From: Patiria pectinifera
Lineage: Eukaryota > Echinodermata > Asteroidea > Valvatida > Asterinidae
Assembly (NCBI GenBank): GCA_029964075.1
Contig: CM057141.1
Span: 11,966,001 to 12,030,000 of the forward strand
Direction of reading: 5' to 3'
DNA length: 64,000 nucleotides
Part shown: positions 12,401-27,400 of the stretch, piece by piece
Numbering within the stretch: the first letter of the stretch is position 1
Layout: every line of letters begins with the position of its first letter
The notes under the pieces: model-generated
Told to the model about the DNA's origin: nothing
The model's database searches: none
Seen by the model: only the letters and a program-made list of their open reading frames with translations
Position numbers and translations under genes: made by a program

Positions 12401-15400
12401 GAACCCAACAGCTCAATTTTTGAGCGTGAACATTTTGACCCCGAAATTTGTTCTTGTATGGTTCTCTTAACAATAACACAAAAATGCTCAGTTTGTAAAA
12501 GAATGGTTGTGTGGATGTTATATCCAACTTTTAAATGCTCTTTCCAATCAACGTACAATGTAGATCGTTTAATTGCATTTAAATAGGCGCATTCCAGGAT
12601 GTAATGTCCCTTTAACATTGGGTTTTGTACATCAATGACGTAATTTGTGTAATCAGGATGACAACGTATGGAGTGTTCAAAGTTTGTTTGTAATACCGAT
12701 ACCCCCCCCCAAATAAAGTACAAAACAAAACAAAATGAAACAAATAAACAACAAACCAACAACAAAAAGGGCATGCAGTCCCTCCCCTTTTCTACACAGT
12801 AAACAATGTGGTTCATGTTGGCAAAAGACATGCAATGTTTTAATTAGGATGTGAGGTATTAATTTTGTTGTTAATTATTGAGGAACATATTGGACTCAAA
12901 GAAACTACATGGTTAGGAATTATGTTCAAGGTGCCGACACAAGACTGTTTAGGTGTCTAGTATTTGCGTATGTGTGTGTCATATGCCAGCATTGTATGGA
13001 AATTTAGGAACACAACAATGTCAAGGTCACAGTATCATATTACAATAGTAATGGTGTAAGCGCAGTAATACCTGAAATATACACAGTGTATCAAGTTGAC
13101 ATTTGATTTGTGCATTGTCAGGTTTTATTTTCTGGATTAGCAATTGAATACTCAAAGGTCACTGTCACTAAAGTATAAATATAAATTGGAAACATTAGTC
13201 ATTCACAGTACATGTTCAAATGTAGGTCTTCATCGTACTTTTGTTGTTTGTATCTGATGGGCAATTCATGGTAGCTCACGTTACATTTAGAAGGGGTCTT
13301 TCATCAACTTTATACTGCTATTCGAGAGAGGCAAAATATTTAGGGTGGATTTTTCTCGCAGAATATCCTACAAACAATACATGTATGCAGGCAACAAAAA
13401 CTTCTGTTGGTTTGGTAATAAATTTTGTATCGGTAATTAAAGCTCTTTACACGAAGTGGACATATGGAAAATAATTTAATAATTAAAATGATAATGGAAT
13501 ATAACGGAAGAAGAAATTCTAAACTTCATGTCAGTGAAAAATTGCTGTCATCGATGCCAAAATGTCAATACTGGTTACTGGTAAAGCTGACCTTCAAATC
13601 TGGAAGAAATCATTCTTAAACGTCCCCAAATCTATGTATTTATATCAGTTTCTAGGAATTTACAAAAGTTGTTATTTCACGAGTAGTTGAACACGCATAT
13701 CATCGAAGTATATTCCGAATTTCAGCTTTATCTGTTTTTGCTTATGCTTGTGTTACATATTGAATCATCTCTAAGGAAAATTTCGGCGACAAATTTTAGC
13801 GACCAAACCCACGTGTATGGTTTTCCTATAGCACAGTAGGCGCTACGGTTGACCGATTTCGGCCCGGCCACACAATGGACAATCGCATATGAACATATTC
13901 ATTAGCGTCACATGGCGTGGGTCTCGGTATCGACCAATGGAAGCCGGCAAAAAGGGTGATATTTATCAATTAACCCTAACCCCCTAGGCTCTTGCACTAG
14001 AAAGGATACCAAACCTAACACATTTCAACAGCTGCATACAGGTCTGTAAGCACTGGTACCAAAACTGCCAAACTCCAACAGGCCTTGTACGGGGAACAGT
14101 ACTAAACCTGCCAAACTCCAACTGTTGGAGTTTGATTGACTTGGTATGGATGGGCCTATGCATTGTCGAGTGATTGGATAGGGATGGTACCAAACCTAAC
14201 AAAATAAAGCTGTGCTGAGGACCGTGGGTGAGCATACCCATGAAGAAATGCCAGTGAACTCCAACGTGTTCACAAATCTCATGCCCTTCTGCCCCGAACC
14301 TCACAAAATTCAACAGGGTCTCCCTGGGCCTTTGGTACCCAGTCAATCAAAGTCCAACACCAACTGGCCAGTGTTTGGTACCAACCCTGCCAAAATCAAG
14401 CAAAACCCGCTGTTGGAGCTTGATGGGCTCAGGGTTGTTAGGGTTAATAACTCGTGAAGGAGGCTTTTACGCAAATGTTTACTGCACACCATAATGGATA
14501 GGAACCTTATTAATACATGTATTTGTGAGGCTTGAAAAGATTGACAGACATTGCTAAAGCCAGTGTTACAGCTTTCAAATATGCACGTAGCCAGGCCTAT
14601 TTTTCCAATTTTAACAAAAAGTAAAGAACATACCCCGGTATCACAACGATTTTTAGCACATACATGTAATTGGATCATTATAAGGGAAATAAACCCTGAA
14701 AGTTGCATGAAGATACGGTCTTCCAAACGGGAGAAAATAATTTTCAAAGATTTCGCCCGCCAACGTGAACATGTGCGTGTACATGTAGTTTCATTAAAAA
14801 TAAAGTGTTACGTAACCTTTAGAAATCGCCCTTCGCAACCACATGGCTGTGTGTACATTCCTGATGCAAAATGTTGGATTCAGCAGGCAACTGAACTGCA
14901 TTATAACGCCATGTTGGACTCCGTTGGATTCAACAGACAACTGAAAATAAGACACAGTGGATTGAGCAGGAAACTCAGGTTGGACTCTGTTGGATTTACA
15001 TGTAGCAGGGTAGTCCTGAGGAACTAACAGGGGGTTGGGGCTAATATGATGCCATATCCATTATTAAATAATCAATCAATCTTGAAATCTCTAGAGTGAT
15101 ATATTTTGGTAACTTACGTTATGGTAGCACATTTTGTCCACCGATCGTAAAATTGATAAAACATATTTAGAATATTAGAATCTCACCAAAAAAAAAATCT
15201 CTTTTGGTATAAAAAACATGTATGAACCTTTCTCTCTGCCTGAAAACTCAAACTAACACAAGGCATTTTGCATGTAAAAGCAAGGTGCCAAAATGACCAC
15301 CTAAAATCCTTAGTAGTAACCCCCAAAAACACACTTAACCACACTCCGTATTTTTAAAAGTTGTTATTTGTGACATTTGATTGTGCTTTTGACTTTGTCT

Positions 15401-18400
15401 TGTTTTCTCTCCTTTCTTGTTGTTCATCTAGTCTTTAATCAATCTTGCCTTCTGCGTTCTCATTCTCCTGGGGCGACTTGTGCAACATGTTGTGTTCGGA
15501 GAGCTCAGAGCTGGAGAAAGGCAGGTAAGTTTTGCACCCAGAGAAAAAAATCCTCTGGATATTTCATTGGCAATATGCCAAATTGACAACAGTTGGTTTA
15601 GCTTAACCCTAACTCCCTAGGCATTTTTGCTAGGATGTAACCTCAATCCTGCAAAATCCTTCAACTGCCTCCATGTAATAATAACCTCAATCCTGCAAAA
15701 TCTTCCGTTATTTCTTAAATCCGATCCATGAAGGGGTGACTTCTGCCTCAATCCTGCTAAATCCTCCGGCAATCACTGTCAATATGTTGAGGCAGAGCCA
15801 GTAACATCCTGGAGCAGTGCGGAGGATTTCAAGTATAATCTAGGCCTAAATGTATGCATTGCTGAGCATAAACAACACAGATCCGGCCCAAGACCTTGAC
15901 ACAGAGCATCCTCTGAAATCAGCAACACACTTTTGCCATGTAACATCAATCCTGCAAAATCCTCCATTTTGCAAAGAGGATTTGGAAAATCAAAGTTACT
16001 TCCCTCAATGCTGTTTTTGTGTTTCATCCTCAAAAATAGATTCCTGTTCTCAATTTCAATTTTTCTAGCAATACAAAAGTTATTCACTTTGAATGAGACA
16101 TTGACCGAAAAAATCGGCTCATGTATAGTTATTGAAGTAATACTGTAGAATTTTGAATTATGGGCTGCCAGCCAATAGTTCCATTCTCGCTGGGTAGGCT
16201 GGTTCCGGCCCCTTCACAATCAGTATCAAAGAGGTAGGTACCAGGAGCCAGTCTGCTCGTAAAGCGGATCTGTTTGTGATCAAAGCAAAAGCTTTTTTTC
16301 ACACAGACGTCTAAAAAAGGGGGGGAAAAGGAGGTTTTTGGTTGGAATAAAAATACAAGTTGAGATTTTTATTTCATAGGAAAAAAACCTAATTTGCTGA
16401 AGATGGGGGGGGGACGCCACTTGAAGTAAACAGATGTCATATCAATATCACATCAGATTTGTGACCCACCAACCCAGGATAAAGATGTACATGTATTTGA
16501 TTTTAACTTTTTATTCAAGGTTTTTTTTTCAGTCATAGTTACTACATGTAATATAGTAGTTTACAGTGTAGATTGCTAATGGAAAAGCAAGTGTGATAAT
16601 TTGCAGACATCCATGTTGCAATTGTCAATTAATAGTTCTCATTAATAATTTTTTTTGAAGAGGAAAAATATACTGGCACTGATGTTCAAATGTTGTACAT
16701 ACATGTAATTATATACACTATCTCCGGTAGCAAAATTTCCGTGCATGTATTGCCACTAATGCATTTTATAATGTATGACTACTTCTATGTCTAAAAAAAT
16801 ATCTGTCTTTTTAAAGCCCTGTACGTACCATATGGTCACGATGGCATACTTAAATGAAATTATTATTTACAGTGTATAGAAATGCACTGTAAGCTTACAA
16901 TGTAGTGAATTCAATCTATGAGCTTTCAAGATAACTGTGCAATTGATAAAGGTTAACAGGTTCACACGAATTTCATTAAAAACATCATGGAAAGATACCG
17001 GGTAAATTTAGAAGTCAATCTTTTGTTAACATGTATGCCGATATAATGTATGGTCGATATGAAATGTTTACCATTTACACGTACCCTAACCCCATTTCAA
17101 TGTCAAAATGAGATGTAGGAAAGAAGTGATCCTAATTCAAATTTGAAACTCTTAATCTGTTACTAAATCATGGGCCGATGTGTGGAGATTCTCATTGGAA
17201 AGCATGTTTTCTGATAATGAACCCTACATGTACCTTCCCAAATCCGCCAAAATCCTCTTTTCAAAATGGAGGATTTTGTAGGATTGAGGCTACTGGTATA
17301 TGGCAAAAATGTGTGGCTGAGTTTGGAGGATGCACTGTGTCAAGGTCTTGGGCCAGACCTTGTGTTGTTGAGGCTCAGCAGTGCATAAATTTAGGCCTAG
17401 ATTATACTTGAAATCCTCCGCACTGCTCCAGGATGTCATTGGCTCTGCCTCAACATATTGACAGTGATTGCTGGAGGATTTTGCAGGATCGAGGCAGTGG
17501 TCATCCCTCCAAGGACCACATTCAAGAAATAACGGCTGATTTTGGAGGGTTGAGGCTGTATGCAATTTTTACAAGGAGGCAGTTGGAAGATTTTGCAGGA
17601 TTGAGGCTGCATCCTTGCAAAAATGCCTAGGGAGTTGGGATTAAAAATTAGCAATTCAGCATAACTTTTTTTCCCCTCTAATTGTCACATTCGTGTTTCT
17701 TTTTTGGCTTACATTGGGACAGCAGTAAATGTTGATTTTAAGCACAGTCATACCAACTTTAAACTTTTTTAATACCTACTTTTGGTCTTTGTTGTAGCAT
17801 ATGCGAGACAAGTTGTGGAAGTTCATCTTCTACAAGTTCATCATCATCTTCGGCGTGCTCAACGTGCAGACGCTGGAGGAGATGGTCATGTGGATGGTCT
17901 GGTTTGCCGCCCTCGCCTTCCTTCACACGCTGTCTGGGCTCTGCAAGGATCGCTTTGAATATGTGAGTACAGTAGGCCTATTCAACTCAGTGTCCCAGTG
18001 GCAAAAACAGCAGCCCGAAAAAATGAGACCACAAAATGGCCATGAGGTCCCATTGGGTGGGACACTGCATTAAGTGGGACACTGCATGCACATACAGGTC
18101 CTCACACATCTGGCATGAAGTACAGGGTGTGTAAAAAAAAGGAAACCCAAATAGCAGGACCAATTATTTAATGAAGTTCTGCATGCAGCACTTTCATGAT
18201 CTACGATATGAAAGCCCAATTAATAAACTTTCTTTTAGTACAAGAATCATTCAAATCACTCATGTACTTTACGAGTTACGGAATTTTGAACACAAACCTG
18301 TTTTAAACATCTGTTTACGGATCACAAAGAGGTAAGCGTTCTTTTAGCAAAATGAACACAATTCACATAAGGATGTTTGTAAATCGTTTTCAGTTTGCTG

Positions 18401-21400
18401 AAAGAACACTTACCTTTTTGTGATACGTGGACAAAAGTTTAAAACGGTGGCTGTGTTTAAAATTCCGTAACTTGAAAAGTACATGAGTGATTCGAATGAT
18501 TCTTGTACTCGAACAAAGCTAAATGAATTGGGCTTTCAGATCCTAGATTTTGAAAGTGCTACATGTACATGCAGAACTTGGTCCTGACATTTGGGTTTCT
18601 ATTTTTTGACTCACCCTGTACACACTACTAATTTTTTTTCTGAATGTACACAAACAAAGGAATGGGCTGTCATCGCATTTTGGGGAAGTTTTTTATTGTT
18701 AGGCAAATTAGGGTCGAGTTATGGGGACATTCTGCTATCCCCACATCGTCTTTGGTCTCCATAGTACCATGGGACAAATCGCGTGTAGTCCCCTCAGTTA
18801 GGGAACAAGCGTGTCCTTGTAAGGGTTCATCTCAATAGCTTGTAACATGACTTGGGACTGGATGACTTGGGACTGGATGACTTGTGATGGACTCGACCAC
18901 AGTAATGTTGAACAGTAGCAAAGGAATGCCTTTAGCCCTGTCAGCACTGGACTTATTTTGGTAAAGCTTACCGAGACGATGGGTACTTTTTCCATTTTAA
19001 GTCCTGTGCGGTTGAGTCCTGCGGTTACTTCTACTGGCCAACTGCTGCCCAGGAAAACTGACCAGGTCACTTTTCCCGAGAGGATAAGTCCAGTGCGGAC
19101 AGTGCAAGTCGGTAAAAGCGGCCCAGGAAAGCGTACATTCGGCCCGAGCGCGAGATCATGCATATACACAGAGACACGAACCCACGTGCTGTGGCTGAAA
19201 ATTTTGTAGGAACACGCTGCGTTGTATCAAGTCCGAGCGGTAAAATCTTGTTATAAATATATTTTTACGGAAAATACATACAATGTACACAGAAAAGAAA
19301 GATCAGGTTCTGGGAATTAATTTGCAGAAATTCTCTTTCTCCACCGATGTTTGTTTGGTATTTTCCACAATCCAAATTCATCCTGTTACACTTTGTAGTC
19401 ATTCATGGTACATGGCACGGTATGTAGGCCGTAGTCACTGGTTCCAGTCGTACATCATAGCTTTCATTATGTTACCATGCAGTGGACCCCAGCGAATACC
19501 GATGGCCGGCAATCTGCCCAAATTCTTGACAAACCGTGGTGTATTCGTAGAGAAACCTATGGACAGTCGTGGCTATCCGTCCTGAAACCATAGTGCATTC
19601 TCAGAAATTCGATTTCTCAACGAATCTCGATGGTTCATCGTGATCGATTGATTCTTGGTAAACCATGGATGCTCGTAGCTCCAACCGTGAATGTGTGACT
19701 GGGGATTTATGGACTAACAAAGAGACATGATGATTTGTTGAGATACTATCTCGCAGCTCAGAAATATAATGCACGAAAAGTAAATGATCCTGTGTATCTT
19801 GAAGACATGTCTTGGGGCTGCTCTCCTTTGCAGTTGTCGTTTTCTCCCTCCTCCATGAGCTGGGCCCACGGTAAGGTCCTCTTCCTACTGACAACCATCG
19901 TGGGTCTGTGCCAGGGACTCATCTTGCTCAGCTGCTACATGGGAGCCATGCAGGACTGGAACGTCTTCTTCTTCACCGTCTCCGAGGTAATTTATATTCT
20001 TGTTACTTTCATATTTAGGTTTCCTCTTCATCAGCATGATTTATTTAGAACTGTTTACATTGTGCTGGGTTTGAGCATTTGAAAGCATTTCAACAACTTA
20101 GTGTGAAATCAGTCAACAGTTTATTTTGGGATATTAAAAAGAAGTGTTTATAAGAAAAAAATTACCCTCTTGTTTTGTGTGTATCACAGGTCATTCTGCT
20201 TGAGTTGAGGACCATCTATGTTGTGATCAGGTAAATATGTTTTTTTCATATTTAGTTATTTTAATTTGATCCATTTCTGCCTAACTAAGCACTGCTTAGT
20301 TATTACATGCGTCGAAACAATATTCTTAAAGGGAAGATACAACATTTGCAAACATCAAAAAGCAAAATGAGCAAATTACCACAACATTCTTTACTGGACT
20401 GTTAGGGAATGACAGTCTAAAGCACCCCATACAATCATGGCTCCTGGTGTGCATGGCTCCTGGTGACTGACCAGCGTTGGAGAAATTTTTATTTATTTTT
20501 TAAACTGTGCCCAATTTTTCATATTAAGCTATCCCGCATTTTCTTTGTAATTGATTACACACCGTACATGTACCTGTGAAGGGGTACAAGCCCGGTTAGA
20601 CTGATTCTCTGACCTCATAATTCCCCAACGTCCGATTGCTTTGTTTCATCTTAAGTGGGATCAGGGAACCAGACTACCAGAACATGATTGGTTTTCTTGG
20701 TTTTTCCAGCATCTACGAACCCAAAACGTGAAACATGTCAGTGTAACAATTCCTCCAAATCCATTTATTTCTGAAAATTACAGCAAAAGCAAATGTTGTA
20801 CATTCCCTTTAAAGTCACAAGTTCAGATTTCCAGGTTTTTTTTTTAAATTAAGTGTCACTGTAAAACTTGAATTAAAAATTATACAAAAATTCTATGTTT
20901 CTCAAAATGTTGCAGTTCCTCACCTATTGGGATTCTTTGGAAATTAAGCCAACCTTGTCCAAATGGAGGTGGGGGGGGGGGGGTTAGACCGAAAAACTTG
21001 CACAGACAAAAGTTTTATACTATAATCCACTTACAGCTGCCACATGCACTTACAGTGCACAGTTTGATTGGACAAATGTACCGGTAGTAAAGTAGTCAAT
21101 GAATACCTGATTTTTGACCATAATTCCACCATCCGTTGTCGTTTGTTGTTAGGTACGGCATTCACTTCTATGACCTCCGTCACGAAGGCGTGTGGGAGAG
21201 ACGGGGCACCATCATGTACTACTCGGATCTGATCGTGGAACTACTGGCGCTCGGCGTGGACTTTGTGCATCACTTCCATATGCTGGTGAGTAATGGGACC
21301 AGGGATTTTTTTCGACCAAAAAAATATGGAATGCAACATTGCATACAACACACAAAAAAGTAGGCCCAACACAACTGGATTGGAAGAATTACAGAATATA

Positions 21401-24400
21401 TGCTGTATTGGTTACTGTTACAGTGTTAAATATCTGGGGTAATTTTTTTTAATACAGGCAAATGCATGGATATTCTTAAATGATCTCACCAATTTTCAAA
21501 GGAAGGGTTTTTAACCCTAACAATCCCCATCCAGTCAAACTCCAACACCAGGGTTTGTTGGAATTTGTTGGAGTGAGTACTGCACTAGTAAACTGCTTAT
21601 AAATGCTTTACATGGGGTCAGGCATACCACCTTAGTCAGAATCCCACAGTTTGGGTGTTGAGTTGCCTTATGGTGTTGGAATTTGCAGGAGTGAGGAAGG
21701 TTCCTAGTAAATCACTCTGGGGGTTAGGGTTAAGTAACATAATATTACTGGGGGAAAAAAAAACCAACATTTTTCAGTGAAATGCTTTATTAATACATAA
21801 TTTCATTAATAATTTGCATAAAAAAATGGATTTGCAAATTTGAATGATACATAGAGTAATTTTGAAAAAAAACGCCTGATGGGTTTTTGTATTTTCTCAG
21901 TTACAGCCTCAGTCCGAGTTTATCTGACTTCACAAAAAACCGTAACATTTACAGATTTAGGAAGGCTACTCAGAAACTAAGGAGTGTTTCAAAGAGTCTA
22001 ACCCTAACCTTCCCTTATCCTCTCAAATCCTCTTTGCAAAGTGGAGGATTTTGCAGGATTGAGGCGATATGGCAAAAATGTGTGGCTGATTTTGGAGGAT
22101 GCACTGTGTCAAGGTCTTGGGCCGGACCTTGTGTCGTTTATGCTCAGCCGTGCATAAATTTAGGCCTAGATTGTGCTTGAAATCTGCTCCAGGATATCAC
22201 TGGCACTGCCTCAACATATTGACAGTGATTACTTGAGGATTTTGCAGGATCGTGGAAGTGGCCACCCCTCCAAGGATCACATTTAAGAAAGAACCAATGA
22301 TTTTGCAGGATTGAGGCTGCATCCTATTAAAAATGCCTAGGAGTTAGGGTTAAAGAAACAAAAACATGTACAAGTATGAACAAAATAACCACCAACACAA
22401 CATGCTACATTTAACTGCAAGTATTCAAGTGGTCGTCGTCAATACGTACATTTGTTCGACACCTGTTGTATTTTTCCCCCTGTCCCATACAGCTGTGGGG
22501 TAACGTGTTCCTCAGCATGGCTAGTCTGGTGATCTGCATGGAGCTACGATATCTGTACAGTGAGATACAACGGCGCCTCAAGCGTCATCGCAACTACAGA
22601 CAAGTAAGTATCAGGGCTGCATCCAAATCTCTTGACTAGGGCTATCGTCTAGTAATGCTGTGCATTGAGTCAGGTTGACCGGGCCAAACCGACCCGAAAC
22701 ATGATCCCTGACCACCCTGAATCCTTCAAAATCCTCTTTGCCAAAATGGAGGAATTTGGAGGATTGAGATTACATGGCAAAAGTGCGTTACTGATTTCAT
22801 AGGATGCACTTTGTCAAGGTCTTGGGCCGGACTTTGCGTTGTTTTTGCTCAGCCATGCATAAATATAGGCCTGGATTATGCTTGACATCCTCCGTACTGC
22901 TCCAGGATGTCACTGGCGAAGCCTCAACATATTGACAGTCACTGCCGCAGGATTTTGCAGGATTGAGGCAGTGGTCACCCCTCCACGGACCATATTCAAG
23001 AAATAATGGAGGAATTTGCAAGGTCGAGGCTATATGCTATTTTTCCATAAGGCCAATTGGAGGATTTTGCAGGATTGAGGCTACATTCTAGCGAAAAGGC
23101 CTAGGGAGTTAGGGTTATAGATATAAACCGAATCCGAAGCAAAAACCAACCTGAAGTCACCAATCTGAACTCCCACATCTGAACTCCCCAGAAGTTTTTA
23201 AATTGTTGAACATGTTACGCCAAATGCTCGTTAGGATTTTGTTATTTAACCGTAACCCCCTAGCATCTTTTACTAGGAACTGGACCAAGTCCATCAAAAT
23301 CCATCAATCACTGTGCTTCCAATACAAAACTGTACATGACATAATGGAATCCACCACTGACGCACTGGTTGACATTCATGGACTTGCTACACATGGCTTA
23401 GATCACAATAGCAGTACAGGAAGCTAGGCAAAATCAATCGAATACCCCCAGCACTGCTTCAGGCCATTAAGCCCAAGTCCATCATACTCCATAAATATTT
23501 AGTCACGCTAGGCCTTCTGGACCAAGTCCCCCAAACTCCACCAAAATGGGGGGATGGATTTTGATGGAGTTGGGGTGGTTAGGGTTAATGCAGTGGTAAA
23601 AACAATTGGAAAAAGAGTGGTTACAAAAATTGCCCCTTGTTGAATATCGTGTTGATTTTTCTGATTTTAATATTTTGTTTTTGTTGAAATTATTTTTGGT
23701 TAGGTGGTGCACAATATGCAGGCTAACTTCCCCCTGGCCACAGAGAGTGAGTTGCAGGAGAATAACGACGATTGTGCCATCTGCTGGGAGGAGATGAAAT
23801 CAGCTCGCAAGCTGCCTTGTAACCACTTCTTCCACAAGTAAGCAGATTACCATTGACTTGAACTGCCGACAGTTCCCACGGTATCTTAACCAGTTGGTGT
23901 CGGATGCCATGTTAACACGATCTGGCTGGTTTTATACACATGCACAGCTGACGGGTTAAAACATAAAGCATGACTTGCCTCGCCTCTGGGTGATGTCTAA
24001 ACATGCTAATCCCCCATTTGCGAGAAGTCTGTGGAGGTGGATCATGTGTTGACCTTGAACTGGGCCTATTGTACAATTTACACTCCGTGAGCACACCCCA
24101 AAGTGTTGAAAAATACGAGGTTTCAGCGAGAAAAATCGTACAAATACTGTTGAAATGGCTCTTGCGAGTCAGTATTTGTGGCGTTTGGCTGTATATCAGA
24201 AGTTGGCTGCTATATTTTGTTAGGACAAGATAAGTTTGCGGTAGCACCATGTGAATAAATCTCTTTTGTGAGTATGTGTGGTTCTGAAAAGAACCGGAGG
24301 GACTCAACGTTTCGAACAGTATGCTCTGCCCTTCGTCAGGAGAATGAGGTATATATTTTGTTGTTCACCCACTGTGACTTGGGACTTACTATGGACTGAA

Positions 24401-27400
24401 CTTGTGACGTGTGTGATGGGCTCGCCCACATTAACAGAAAATCTTAATAACAATTGTTCATTCTATAAAACCTTTACAAAATTTTTGTTTACTTGATGCT
24501 TTTGTTGTGTGTTTGTTCCTCAGCACTTGTCTGAGATCCTGGCTGGAGCATGAGACCTCTTGCCCGACCTGCCGACACGCCCTCAACATCCGACCCACCA
24601 CCGAGTCGACCAACCAGAACCCGGCACCCCAGCCCCCCGGGATGAATGCAGGCTTGATGGAGGGAGAGGCAGGGGAGGGGCCAGCCCCGCCCGTCAGGCC
24701 ACGCAGGGGGAGGGGACATTTCTTCCACTTTGATGGTGAGAAATTATTTAAAATGTTGTTTTAGGATTTTAGTTTTTTTTCTGGTTGGGGGAGGGAGGGG
24801 AGTGTCAGCAAAAAAGAGCCAGTTCATGGCTTGGCAAAAATGTGGACACAAAGCAATGTGTTGATGTAAAACAGGAAGAATTCATGCGCTGCATTTGTAA
24901 AAGGTCAATCCAGCAAATTTTGTTGAGAATGGTTTGTAATGTCAAATTTGTTTTACATTTCTGTAGTTATCGTAAAAAACAAAGAACAAAATTCTCTCTG
25001 AATTTTACTTCTTGTCTCTTGCGTCCCTCCATCCTATAATATACAACTACTGGAAATCAAAATGTGATGGACACATCTTTTCTAAGATAACATACCCAGT
25101 CCACTTCAGCTGTGTGTAATTTTTGATTGTTTGCGTGACAAACATAGAGCTATATTATATTACTAGAGTGCTGACTCGATGTGCAAAGTGATGCCTGCTG
25201 GGCGCATCCATGTTTTGCACAAACCTATTGGGGGGGGGGGGGGGAATCGAAATTTTGTACGGCTTTTGTATGGCTATTTGCATATCTGCGTTTGTATTCT
25301 ATACGGGTGTGTTATCGAAGCCGATACTCCCAAAACCGAAACGCACAATCAGTAAATGAGCGTTTCATTGTGCTCTGCGCAAACAACACAAATGCGTGCG
25401 CGTATCCGCTGCAGATGATTTTTGCTGTGACGTTTTGCTGGAAGGATTCGAAGTATCTCCACGCGTAAGAATGAGGAGTCAGCGCTCTAGTAATTCAATA
25501 TAGCTGTATGATGAGACAGTAAAACATGGCGACAACACCTGTGTCCTTGTGGCACGTTTTTTCGCTGTGTCCTATTTCGGAGTAGATTTTATGGCTTGTC
25601 ACAGGCACCTCAAGGAAAAGGTTCACAGTTTAGCTGTTCCCCCCGATATTTGGTCAAAACTGTGAATAAACCGATCCATTAAGTCCAGCACCATGGTGTT
25701 CTGACCTATCACAGCCGTGATGTACGTCCGACATGCATGCACAAAAGTCTGACATGCCTGCACACGTGTATGATGTTCGCAGCTTGGACATACAGTGTGG
25801 CATTGGAGAGGAGCACACGTTACTCGCCCACGTGCGCAGTGAGCGGGACGTGCTGGATCGGTCTTATAGATTGAGTTGACGTTCAATTTCTTGTTTTCTC
25901 ATCCAGGTTCTCGAATCGCCAGCTGGATCCCCAGTTTCTCCGTGGAGGTCTCCCATCGGCATCTGCTGCAGCGTAGGGCAGCCGTCCATACCTCCCAGCT
26001 CAACAACATGGTAAGTAAATGGTGCTGTAGTCAAGGTACTTGGGACAAATCACAAAGTACAATGGGTGTCGATTCACAAGCCCAGTCACAATGAAATCAC
26101 AAGTCAATTTACATGTCTAATCACAAGTCACACAGGATGAACAATATCACGAAATGCCTTTTGTTACAGCTCGTTAGAGTCACTTGTGAGTTGACTTGTG
26201 ACGGAATGACTTGTGACGGAATGACTTGTGATGGACTTGTGATGACTTATGATCCATCACATGCACCATGGATAACCACACTGTTAGTGTAGGCTAACCC
26301 AGAAACTGCTGCTGCCTTTATTGACTGTGGTTTAATGGTTAGGGTTCGTGACCCATGAGCATAGGGTCAGGGGTTCGAATGCAGCTGCTGGTCATACGTT
26401 GTGTCCTTGGGCAAGCCGCTTCATCTCCACTTGCTTATCTCCACCAAGAAGTATAAATGCCTACATGGCATTAGCTAGGCAGCCAGTCTACTCTCAAGGC
26501 AGATCAGTTTTTGCCCAAAATAAATTTATTCAGAGGGTTGCAGACGCCAAACAATTTTAAAAAAGAGTTATTGTTGGTTGGAATCAACATACATGTTGAA
26601 AATATAGTTAGAGAAAAAAATTGAATTTGTTGAAAAGTACAGGTTATCAAGTTTGAGTAAAAATGAACTGAATGACCTTTGCATTGATTCCGTGCAGGCA
26701 ACTCAAGTCCAGCAGATGTTTCCCAACTACCCCCTGCCTGTCCTCATCGAAGACCTGCGAGTCACGCGGTCTGTGGAAGTCACCGTGGACAACATCCTAG
26801 AAGGAAGATTAGCAGCCCCGCCCGTAAGCTAAAACTTTAACCGTAACTCCCTACGCGTTTTTTATTTTGCCAGGGACGTTCTTGAATCCTCCAAAAATTC
26901 ACTGCTGTGCAGCGAACCTCTAAAGGGCCGTTCACACTGCCCAACATCTCCGTGTTGGACCCAGTTCCACTGCGGAGATTTTGGGAACCCTTTCACACTG
27001 GCAAGAATCCAACATCTCACCAAGGGTTAAGAGGCTCTACCCAGGGTCAAAATCCAAAATCTACAGCCGACCCAATTACACCCGGTATAAGTGTGAACGG
27101 TATGCCTTGTCTACCTGTGTTTGATTGGACCCGGTTCCGTTGACGGTGGAACTGTGTTGTTTTCAACACAGGTAGGAGAGACGTCAGTGTGAAAGGGCCT
27201 TAACTTATCATGCCCTCTGTCAAGGAATTGTGACTATCTATATCCTTATTCCTGCAAAAGTCTCCTCACACAACCTGGTAGTAGTCTGACCACCTGCCGT
27301 TGTCCAATGGAGCCCTCTCTGTCTCAACATCATGATCATGATAAGCATGTAAATTTATTTTTGCCCACGCCAGCCAATCTCAGAGTCGGGAGTCGAAAAT

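Noticed and set aside
12316..12831. 171-codon frame on the - strand
   Set aside because: Overlaps the interspersed repeat at 12120-12615 and a low-complexity A/C stretch.
13970..14447. Internal telomeric repeat from TAACCC/GTTAGGG words
   Set aside because: Only one or two words occur at each end, with a fixed context; they are element termini and not telomere tracts.
14551..15027. 158-codon frame as a gene
   Set aside because: Lies within an AMFR intron in AT-rich and repeat-derived sequence with no family resemblance.
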